NCBI GenBank assembly: GCA_023454175.1
Contig: JAEXRW010000025.1
Span: forward strand, 62,001 to 126,000
Direction of reading: 5' to 3'
Source of the DNA: Bacillota bacterium
GTDB taxonomy: Bacteria > Bacillota > Clostridia > Christensenellales > JAEXRW01
Length of the DNA stretch: 64,000 nt
A program made the translations under genes and the position numbers. This document shows, in pieces, positions 26,388 to 34,500 of this stretch. The notes under the pieces were generated by a model, which had not been told where the DNA came from, searched no databases, and saw nothing but the letters and a program-made list of their open reading frames with translations. Each line of letters starts with the position of its first letter. Within the stretch, counting starts at the first letter, position 1.

Positions 26388-27911
26388 ATGGCATACCTGA
26401 TCGGTATAGACATCGGCACGTCGGGTACGAAGACCGTGCTTTTCGATACGCTGGGCAATACGGTGGCGTCCTCGACGTACGAATACCCCCTGTACCAGCC
26501 GCAGATCGGCTGGGCGGAGCAGGACCCGGTGGACTGGTGGAACGCCACGGTAGGCTCCATCCGCGAGGTGCTGAAAAAAAGCGGCGTCAAACCCATGGAG
26601 GTAAAGGGCCTCGGACTCTCGGGGCAGATGCACGGGCTGGTGATGCTGGACAAGGACGGGCAGGTCATCCGCCGCTCCATCATCTGGTGCGACCAGCGCA
26701 CAGGGAAGGAATGCGAGGAGATCACCAATATCATCGGCAAAAAAGAGCTGATTGAGATCACCGCGAACCCGGCGCTGACAGGGTTCACCGCATCCAAGAT
26801 CCTGTGGGTGCGCAACAACGAACCTGAGAACTACGAAAAATGCAAAAAGATATTACTCCCAAAGGACTATATCCGCTACATGCTGACGGGGGAATTTGCC
26901 ACCGAAGTATCGGATGCATCGGGCATGCAGCTGCTGGATGTGCCCAAGCGCGACTGGAGCGATGTGGTACTATCCAAGCTGAAAATCGACAAAGCATTGC
27001 TCGGCAAGGTGTATGAATCCTACGAGATCAGCGGCAAGGTGAACAAAAAGGCCGCCGAGGCTACCGGATTACCGGAAGGGACACCCGTGGCGGGCGGCGC
27101 GGGGGACCAGGCGGCGGGCGCCGTGGGCAACGGCATCGTGAAGAAGGGCCTGGTATCCTCCACCATCGGCACATCGGGCGTGGTCTTTGCCCACCTGGAC
27201 GAAGTCCAGATCGACGCCAAGGGCAGGGTGCACACCTTCTGCCACGCGGTACCGGGGGCATGGCACGTGATGGGCGTGACACAGGGCGCTGGTTTGTCAC
27301 TAAAATGGTTCCGCGACAACTTCTGCATGGCGGAGAAGGAAACCGCCAAGGAGATGGGCATCGACCCGTATGAGCTGATGACGAAGGAGGCGCTGCGCGT
27401 CCCCGTGGGCTCCAACAGCGTTATTTATCTCCCCTACCTGATGGGGGAACGCACGCCGCACCTGGACCCGCTGGCAAAAGGCGTATTCTTTGGCCTCTCC
27501 GCCATCCACGAACGCAAAGACCTATTGCGTTCGGTCATGGAAGGCGTTACATTCTCCCTGCGCGACTGCATCGAGATCATCCGGGGCATGAACGTGCCGG
27601 CTGACCAGGTGCGCGCATCGGGCGGCGGCGGACGGAGCGAGCTGTGGCGGCAGATGCAGGCGGACCTTTTCCATTGCCCGGTGTATACCATTAATTCTGT
27701 CGAGGGCGGTGCGCTGGGCGTGGCCATCCTGGCGGGCGTGGGCACGGGGGTATGGAAGAGCGTGCCCGAGGCTTGCGACGCGGTCATCAAAGTCAAAAGC
27801 GAGCAGAAGCCCATCGCGGAAAATGTGACGAAATACGACGCGTATTACAAGGTCTTCACCGGACTGTATACGCAGTTAAAGGGACTGTATCAGGAGATCG
27901 CAAAGATATAG
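26388..27911 (+). CDS. xylB: Xylulokinase
   Basis: ATG with AGGAGG seven bases upstream; 507 residues, typical of the FGGY family. Motifs: ATP-binding IGIDIGTSGTKTVLFD at the N-terminus, substrate loop GLGLSGQMHGLVMLD, WCDQRT, PKDYIRYMLTGEFATEVSDASG, GAGDQAAGAVGNGI, and the FGGY signature region RASGGGGRSELWRQMQADLF. It phosphorylates D-xylulose to xylulose 5-phosphate for the pentose phosphate pathway. A TATAAT at 26338-26343, without a good -35, may be its promoter; the terminator after xylA argues for separate transcription. Confidence 0.96.
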   Translation: MAYLIGIDIGTSGTKTVLFDTLGNTVASSTYEYPLYQPQIGWAEQDPVDWWNATVGSIREVLKKSGVKPMEVKGLGLSGQMHGLVMLDKDGQVIRRSIIWCDQRTGKECEEITNIIGKKELIEITANPALTGFTASKILWVRNNEPENYEKCKKILLPKDYIRYMLTGEFATEVSDASGMQLLDVPKRDWSDVVLSKLKIDKALLGKVYESYEISGKVNKKAAEATGLPEGTPVAGGAGDQAAGAVGNGIVKKGLVSSTIGTSGVVFAHLDEVQIDAKGRVHTFCHAVPGAWHVMGVTQGAGLSLKWFRDNFCMAEKETAKEMGIDPYELMTKEALRVPVGSNSVIYLPYLMGERTPHLDPLAKGVFFGLSAIHERKDLLRSVMEGVTFSLRDCIEIIRGMNVPADQVRASGGGGRSELWRQMQADLFHCPVYTINSVEGGALGVAILAGVGTGVWKSVPEACDAVIKVKSEQKPIAENVTKYDAYYKVFTGLYTQLKGLYQEIAKI

Positions 27912-27918
27912 GATAGAT

Positions 27919-27948
27919 AAAAAATCCGCCGGAATGGCGGATTTTTTA
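27919..27948 (+). terminator. Terminator after xylB
   Basis: Stem AAAAATCCGCC/GGCGGATTTTT with loop GGAAT, followed by T-rich sequence. Confidence 0.9.
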
Positions 27949-27950
27949 TT

Positions 27951-27992
27951 TAATGTATAATGTATAATTAATAGTGTATAATAGCGGAATGC
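27951..27992. repeat. TAATGTATAAT-type AT-rich repeat with GCGGAATGC tail
   Basis: It shares its repeating word with 3638-3672 and its GCGGAATGC tail with 9340-9350. Confidence 0.65.
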
Positions 27993-28020
27993 AAAGGGAG
28001 GCAAGTTTGCCTCCCTTTGC
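27991..28020. terminator. Perfect 14-bp hairpin, possible second terminator
   Basis: GCAAAGGGAGGCAA pairs with TTGCCTCCCTTTGC with a two-base turn, followed by TGATTTTA. It lies about 40 bp beyond the xylB terminator. Confidence 0.55.
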
Positions 28021-28259
28021 TGATTTTATGAGCCCGAGGGGTTTCACCGTTTCCCGACGCGAAGAGGCTTCAAGGCTGCATTGCCGAATATCCTTTCACA
28101 TTTGCTGGCACGCGTCCATCCGGAACCATTTTGAATGAACATGCAAAATGCATAAAACATACCTATGAAAAAGCGAATAATTTTATCATATGGGAGCCGC
28201 TTCATATATAATAGAAACTGGCCTATCGTTTATCATTTCATCCAATGGAGGAAAGCGGG

Positions 28260-29288
28260 ATGGGGAATACTGTGATGACACCGAAAGAGCGGGTCTTCAA
28301 ACGATTGAACGGGGAAACGGTGGACAAGATCCCCAACCTGAACATCCTGATGCAATTCGCGGCCAAGACCATCGGTGTTACGTACAAAACCTATGTGACG
28401 GACTACCGGCGGCTGGCGGAAGGGAACATCACCTGCTGCGAGCAATACGGCATCGACATGGTGAGCACAGTTTCAGACCCAATGCGGGAGGCGCACGGCT
28501 ATGGGGCAGACGTTACGATGCCGGAAGACGACGTACCGTACTGCAAGGAGCCACCCATCCGGGACATCTCCGATATCCGCAAGCTGAAACCATTACGACC
28601 GCTGGAGGATGAACGAACGCTGGACCGGATAAAGGCTGTGGAACTGTACAAAAAGGATGTGGGGGACAGGTACCCCATCCTGGGCTGGGTGGAAGGCGCC
28701 TATGCAGAAGCGGCGGACCTGCGGGGCGTGAACGATATCATGATGGACCTCTATGACGAGCCCGAAGCCGTTCACGACTTATTACAAATCTGTACGGAAG
28801 GGGCCATATCCTTCGCGCTGGAGCAGATCAAGGCCGGGGCGGACTTCATCGGCATCGGAGACGCGGCTGCCTCCCTGATCGGCCCGAAAGGATACATGGA
28901 ATTTGCACTGCCGTACGAAAAGCAGATTGTGGACGCCATCCATAAAGCCGGAGCCAAGGTGCGGCTGCACATCTGCGGGAATACGACGCCCATATTGAAT
29001 ACTGTCACAGGCTGCGGCGCGGACATCATTGACGTGGACTACATGGTGGATTTCAGAGCGGCCAACGAGGCCTTTGCGGGGAAATGCAGCGCAAGCGGGA
29101 ACTACGACCCGGTGGAGGTATTATTACTAGGGAGCGTGGAAGGCGTGAAGAATGCCGTGCGCGCCTGCGCGGGCATGGGGAACGAACGCACCTTCATCAT
29201 GGCGGGGTGCGAGGTGCCGAAGATGACGCCACCTGAGAATCTGATGGCGGTGGACGAGGCGCTTCGCGAATTGAGAATTGAAAATTGA
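28260..29288 (+). CDS. UROD-fold protein (uroporphyrinogen decarboxylase/methyltransferase family) 1
   Basis: The ATG at 28260 has GGAGG eight bases upstream. The 342 residues follow the URO-D TIM-barrel pattern closest to MtaA/MtbA methyltransferases: TPKERVFKRLNGETVDKIPNLN, YPILGWVEGAYAEAADLRGVNDIMMDLYDEPE, ADFIGIGDAAASLIGPKGYMEFALPYEKQIVDAIH, RLHICGNTTPILNTV, DIIDVDYMVDF, IMAGCEVPKMTPPENL. The HICGN motif and a late Cys (MAGCEVP) recall zinc-binding corrinoid methyltransferases, but no corrinoid protein gene is near. True haem-pathway HemE is unlikely in this setting. The stop codon lies inside a GAGAATTGA repeat, so the last residues (RIEN) are encoded by repeat sequence. Function unknown. 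Confidence 0.85.
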   Translation: MGNTVMTPKERVFKRLNGETVDKIPNLNILMQFAAKTIGVTYKTYVTDYRRLAEGNITCCEQYGIDMVSTVSDPMREAHGYGADVTMPEDDVPYCKEPPIRDISDIRKLKPLRPLEDERTLDRIKAVELYKKDVGDRYPILGWVEGAYAEAADLRGVNDIMMDLYDEPEAVHDLLQICTEGAISFALEQIKAGADFIGIGDAAASLIGPKGYMEFALPYEKQIVDAIHKAGAKVRLHICGNTTPILNTVTGCGADIIDVDYMVDFRAANEAFAGKCSASGNYDPVEVLLLGSVEGVKNAVRACAGMGNERTFIMAGCEVPKMTPPENLMAVDEALRELRIEN

Positions 29289-29300
29289 GAATTGAGAATT
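29270..29300. repeat. GAATTGAGAATTGA tandem repeat across a stop codon
   Basis: The word GAGAATTGA or GAAAATTGA repeats about four times and contains the stop of the UROD-fold gene. A matching run follows the regulator gene at 57511-57560. Confidence 0.7.
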
Positions 29301-29674
29301 GGGGATGCACTGCGGGGGGGAATGTTTGAAGTTTATAGTTGGGAATTGCAGTAACACGGCAATGCCCCGATGCTATTACAATCGTGATCCCGGGCGGGCT
29401 GCAGCTGCGGACATTTTAAATTAATCAGCAGGCGATGGAAAATGTATACGGCGGGGAGCCAGAAACTGTAACAGAACTTCCAAGCCAAAGCCACAGTTTA
29501 TGATAATAAAATTGAACAGGCGTATACGCGGTATAAATGGCTATGGAATTATACGTATAAGTCTTTTATAATAAAAAATGAAGCTACATTACAACAGCCT
29601 TGGCGTTCGCGAGGCAGGATACCCACCGATTATCAAATCCCTTTAATAGATACCATTGATAAAAAGGAAGGCCG
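29289..29674. other. Intergenic region upstream of the PfkB kinase
   Basis: Beyond the repeat there is no clear terminator. A near-palindrome CGTATACGCGGTATA (about 29520-29534) and a TATAAT at about 29566, without a good -35, lie in AT-rich sequence before the kinase. Confidence 0.4.
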
Positions 29675-30691
29675 ATGAACATGCGGGACGGAATCACGAT
29701 AGCAGGAAACCTGATCGTGGACTATGTGAAACAGATCGACACCTACCCGAGGCCGGGAATGCTGGCCAACATATTGGAGCTTTCCCGTTCGGTGGGCGGA
29801 TGCGCCACGAACACCAGCATCAACCTGGCGCGGATAGACCCCGATATTCCCATCGAAGTCATCGGAATGGTGGGTGAAGACGAAAATGGCGAATATGTGC
29901 TGGGAAAACTGAAGGCCGACGGGATCGACACGACCCATGTGGCGGTCAATAAGGAACTGCCGACGTCCTTCACGGATGTGATGAACGCGCAGGACAACGG
30001 GGAACGCACCTTTTTCCATGCGCGGGGCGCAAACGCGCATTTCGGCATGGGCCAGATACCGGTGGACCAATTACAAACGAGGCATTTCCACATCGGCTAT
30101 GCGCTGCTGCTGGACAGCCTGGACGCGGAAGACACTACATATGGGACAGCGATGGCCAAAGTGCTGCATGACGCACAGCAAAAAGGCATTAAGACGTCCA
30201 TGGATGTGGTGAGCGAAAGCGGGGACCGGTTCCAAAAGATCGTACGGCCGGCATTGAAATACTGCGATTACCTGATCATCAACGAGATCGAAGCCTCGAT
30301 GGTAGCGGGTATCGAAGCCCGGAAGGACGGGAAGCTGGACAAAGGCCAGTTACAAACGATATGCACCAGACTGTTTGAACTCGGCGTGGCGGAGATGGTG
30401 ACCATCCATGCCCCCGAGGGCGCCTGCACGATGGAAAAGCGCGGGGACTTTTTCTACGAACCCTCCTATGCGCTGCCGAAAGGCTGGATCCAGGGCACGG
30501 TGGGAGCCGGGGACGCCTTCTGCGCGGGGATGCTTTTCTCCATCTACCATGGGCTGGACAGCACCCAGGCGCTGAAGACCGCGGCGGCCGCTGCAGCGTG
30601 CAACCTCTCCTCCCCCAACTCCATCGACGGGATGAAGAATATCTCCGAAATCCGCAGGCTCATGGCCGCATGGAAGCAGAAACAAGCCTGA
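29675..30691 (+). CDS. PfkB-family carbohydrate kinase
   Basis: ATG with AAGGAAGG about three bases upstream; 338 residues. It shows the ribokinase-fold signatures: N-terminal GNLIVDYVKQIDTYPRPGMLANI, substrate glycines SVGGCATNTSINLARI, VIGMVGEDENGEYVLGKLKADGIDT, and the C-terminal catalytic motif GTVGAGDAFCAGML with the catalytic Asp in GAGDAF, followed by AAAAAACNLSSPNSIDGM. The family phosphorylates sugars such as ribose, fructose or 2-keto-3-deoxy acids. Specificity cannot be read here. It stands as a single gene between the UROD-fold protein and the riboswitch-controlled surface gene. Confidence 0.9.
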   Translation: MNMRDGITIAGNLIVDYVKQIDTYPRPGMLANILELSRSVGGCATNTSINLARIDPDIPIEVIGMVGEDENGEYVLGKLKADGIDTTHVAVNKELPTSFTDVMNAQDNGERTFFHARGANAHFGMGQIPVDQLQTRHFHIGYALLLDSLDAEDTTYGTAMAKVLHDAQQKGIKTSMDVVSESGDRFQKIVRPALKYCDYLIINEIEASMVAGIEARKDGKLDKGQLQTICTRLFELGVAEMVTIHAPEGACTMEKRGDFFYEPSYALPKGWIQGTVGAGDAFCAGMLFSIYHGLDSTQALKTAAAAAACNLSSPNSIDGMKNISEIRRLMAAWKQKQA

Positions 30692-30860
30692 ATACAACCG
30701 AAGCAGCAGTAGCACATTGATGGCCAGCAGAAAAACGACAGATACCGGCCTTCTTCAACAGCAATGAATATCCCATTGGGTGATATGGTATACCATGTGT
30801 ATCATCCTGGGCAGGAAGAAGGGCAAGGGAAAGGCACAATGATACAATGATCGTATGCGG

Positions 30861-30890
30861 GAGCGCTCCTGACGGGGCGCTCTTTTTTTA
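30861..30890 (+). terminator. Terminator after the PfkB kinase
   Basis: GAGCGC/GCGCTC stem with a 10-nt loop, then TTTTTTTA. Nearly the same hairpin ends the surface protein gene at 36191-36214. Confidence 0.85.
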
Positions 30891-31271
30891 TTGACCAATT
30901 GACAATGGAAAACGGGAAATCCACTGCGGGATGCCTCTACTATAACCGAAACCCAACGCCAAGACCTCATTTCACAGCAAGGCTACACAAAGCCACGGCA
31001 GCCGATCCAAAGCGTAGATGGGTCATGGAAGGATCCCGTATAAACTGAAAAGCAATGGAAGACCGTCTGCACGCCCCGCACAGCACCAACACAGGCGGTG
31101 TGCGGCGTCACAATACCATTTGGACGCTGCAATAGCAAAGAAGCGGCAAAGTGATACGATAAATGCTCAAACCTGTAATAAAACTGCACAAAAATCGCGA
31201 TAATTACTGGAAAATTAGTCGTTAGCATTGAATATTATCAAATAAGAGTGCTGTGAGATGGTCCATGCGAT

Positions 31272-31300
31272 TTGTGTGAGAGAACACAGTGTTATACTAT
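31272..31300 (+). promoter_or_regulatory. Candidate promoter upstream of the c-di-GMP riboswitch
   Basis: TTGTGT (31272-31277), 17-bp spacer, TACTAT (31295-31300). A second -10-like TATAAA at 31346 lacks a -35. Confidence 0.5.
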
Positions 31301-31362
31301 ACTTGCAGAATATGCAAGCTTGGGGGCGTTTCCCCTCTGTGAACGTATAAAATAGTTGGAAC

Positions 31363-31454
31363 ATCTATAAAAAAGGCAACCCCGGTGAAAGCCGGGATAC
31401 GCAAAGCCTAAGCCTAAAGCATGAAAATGCCACGGCAGTATGGCCGCTATAGAT
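31363..31454 (+). ncRNA. Cyclic di-GMP-I (GEMM-I) riboswitch aptamer
   Basis: The core reads GGCAACCCCGGTGAAAGCCGGG, ACGCAAAGCC, AAGCCTAAAGC, then CCACGGCAGTATGGCCGC. This is the GEMM-I layout: P2 capped by a GAAA tetraloop, the conserved ACGCAAAGC, and the tetraloop receptor side in P3. The closing stem P1 is a perfect 7-bp match, ATCTATA (31363-31369) with TATAGAT (31448-31454). It precedes the large surface protein. GEMM-I aptamers bind cyclic di-GMP, a signal for surface attachment and motility. Confidence 0.93.
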
Positions 31455-31493
31455 CCTCCCGGTAAAACGGGAGCTTTACAGCGGCTTTTATTT
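31443..31493 (+). terminator. Attenuator terminator overlapping the riboswitch
   Basis: GCCGCT (31443-31448) pairs with AGCGGC (31480-31485), enclosing CTCCCG/CGGGAG (31456-31461 / 31468-31473), followed by TTTTATTT. Its 5' arm overlaps the 3' end of the aptamer and touches P1, so ligand-stabilised P1 and the full terminator appear to compete. The direction of control (probably on with c-di-GMP) is inferred. Confidence 0.75.
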
Positions 31494-31528
31494 CTCCCGG
31501 AAACTCATCTTGAAAGGGGACAAGCTTT

Positions 31529-34500
31529 ATGAAAAAGACATTGACGGTCATCCTGGCACTGGTGATGGTACTCGTACTGGCCGGTATCCCAAATACCGCA
31601 ATGGCACAGCCAGGACTGATAAAATGCACCGTTTCTTACAACGGGAACGGAAACACATCGGGGAGCCCGCCGGGCGACACCAAATACGACTGGATGACGA
31701 CGGCGACAGTCCAGGGATACAGCAACCTGCAAAAAACTGGATATACCATCATCGGGTGGAAAGACGACTCCGGGAATATCCGGCAGCCCGGATTCACCTG
31801 GACTATCCTGCTAAGCACAGAATTCGACGCCGTATGGAAAGCCAATACTTACGAAATCACTTTTGACGCAGGCCTGCATGGGAAAATCGGCACCTCGCAA
31901 ACATACAAGGTCAATGCCGACTATAATACCACGCCATCAGCGCCAACCAATGTAAACGCCGATACAGGATGGCGCTTCACCGGATGGAGCCCTACGGTAA
32001 CCACTGTTACCGGTCCGACCACCTACACAGCCCAATATGTACAGCAGTATAAAATTACGTTTGATGCGGGAACCAAAGGACACTTCCCGGAGGGCCAGTA
32101 CAGGTATGTCTACAAAGACATCAATACGACGCCCGCCGACCCGCGCGGGGATATCATCCTGAATACGGGCTACGTATTCACCGGATGGGATCCGGCTACC
32201 ATCACACCTGCGACGGCGGCCAAGACCTATACGGCCCTGACCGACCTGAGGAACTATACTGTGACTTTTGATGCGTGGGACCACGGGACGATCGACGGGA
32301 ACCGGACGAAAGGCGTGAGCGTCAAACATGGAGCCACAGCTGCGGCTCCGACCGTGACACCGAATACCGGCTACCGGTTCAACCACTGGCAGGAATCCAT
32401 CAACAATATCACGGGAAACAAGACGGTCCACGCCATCTATGACTGCCTCACCACATACTACCTGGTACACGGCACCATAGGCGGACAAAGGACCCTGACA
32501 GTCCCTGCACCCGACAGCGACGGGGATTGGGACAGCACCTTTGACGTGTATGACGTCGATGTCATCGACCCCGACGACATCGTGCCGGATGCGGGCTACG
32601 ACTTCGACGAGTGGAGCGACTGGGATTTCAACCATTTCGACAGCTTCCACACCAACGAACCGGAGAGCGTAACGGCAGAATATGATTACACGGAATATGA
32701 GATCACATTCAAAATAACGGCGGGCAAGGGCACATTTGCCGAAAACGGAAGCGACACCATCACGAAAATGGTACCCAAACGCGCCACGCCCACAGCACCG
32801 GCGGTGAACGCGGCAACGGGCTGGGCGCTGGCCGGTTGGGCCCCGGACATTCATGCAGCGACAAGCAAACAGACATATACCGCAAAGTTTAATCCGGAGT
32901 ATACAGTCCGATTTATGGACGGCAGCTCGCTGGTGACGACCCGCAAGGTGACCCTGCCGGATACGACGGTGGGGACCCTGCCGGCAGTACCGCCGGTGAC
33001 CGGCTATACGCCCGACGGATGGGCGACGAGCACGGGGACGCCTTTTTACGGGACGACCACGGTGAACGCTGACATCACCGTATACGCGCAGCGTCATCCG
33101 AACTATATCTATACCGTGACGTTCATGGACGGGGCAACGACCGTCGGCACGCGCACGGTGACTTCCCCGGACACACACGTATCATCCCTGCCGAACCTGC
33201 CAGCTCCCCCGAGCGGACAGATCAATGAATACTGGCAGTACGGCGGCGCACAATTCACGACCTCCACGACCGTAAGCGCGAGCATCACCGTAACGCCCAA
33301 GCGGCATACGGCCTATGTGTATACAGTCACGTTCAAGGATGGGGCGACCGAATTCACACGGACGGTAACGGAACCCGCCACGACGGTATCGGATGTACCG
33401 ACAGTCCCGTATGTGTACGGATTCACGGCGGACGGGTGGAAAGCCGAAGGCGCGAGCACATTCTTCTCGACTACGACACCAGTGACGGGGAGCATCACGG
33501 TACTGGCGGTGCGGCACCCGGACTATGAATATACCGTGACGTTCATGGACGGGACAACGACCGTTGACACGCGTACGGTGACATCCCCGGCAACGACGGT
33601 ATCCTCCCTGCCGAACCTGCCAGCTCCCCCTGCGGGGCAGATCAATGAATACTGGCAGTACGGCGGCGCACAATTCACGACCGCCACGACCGTAAGCGGG
33701 AGCATCACCGTAACACCGAAACGGCACACCGCCTATGTGTACACGGTAACATTCAAAGACAGGACGAGCGAATCCACACGGACGGTAACGGAACCGGCCA
33801 CGACGGTGACGCCATTCCCGGCTGACCCGACCAACACAGGGTACAACTTTGGCGGGTGGTTCACACAGCCCAACGGCGCTGGGGACAGGGTAACAGCAAG
33901 CACCACGATCACGCACAGCATGGACGTATACGCCTACTGGGCAAACTACAGCTACAAGGTCACCTACATGAGCAAAGGCTCGGAATACACAAATCAAATG
34001 GTGAACTCCCCCAATGTAAACGTAGGGGCACTGCCTGCCGAACCGGTCAACCTGGGATACAAATTCGGCGGGTGGTACACGGGCGTGGACGGGACAGGCA
34101 CGGAATTCAAAGCCGACACGACCTTAACGGGGCCGATCACAGTCTTCGCAAACTGGCTGAACTACAGCTATACGGTGAACTTTGACAAGACGGACGGCGA
34201 AACGGAAGCAAGCCCGAACAGCAAGACGGTGGCTACCCCCGACTACAACGTGGGGACATTGCCAGCGCCGCCGACACGGACGGGATACAACTTCGGTGGG
34301 TGGTACACGGGGCGTGACGGCACGGGTACGGAGTTCAAGGCCGACACGCTCGTAACGGACAGCATCCGCGTATATGCAAAATGGAAGACCTACAGCTACA
34401 CGGTGGACTTTGACAAGACGGACGGCGACACGGAAGCGAGCCCGAACAGCAAGACGGTGGCTACACCCGACATCAACGTAGGGACGCTGCCGACGCCGCC

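Larger units (their letters stand above)
27912..28259. other. Region after xylB: terminator, repeat, hairpin
   Basis: It holds the xylB terminator, the AT-rich repeat and a perfect hairpin (listed separately). A TATAAT at 28207-28212 may be the -10 of the next gene, but I see no good -35. Confidence 0.5.
30692..31528. other. Intergenic region before the InlB-repeat surface protein
   Basis: Contains a 12-bp palindrome ATGGTATACCAT (30785-30796), the terminator at 30861-30890, about 380 bp without recognisable features, then the promoter, riboswitch and attenuator listed separately. Confidence 0.5.

Noticed and set aside
28260..29288. UROD-fold protein considered as HemE (haem synthesis)
   Set aside because: No haem genes are nearby, three more paralogues of different subfamilies occur in the window, and motifs fit the methyltransferase-like branch better.
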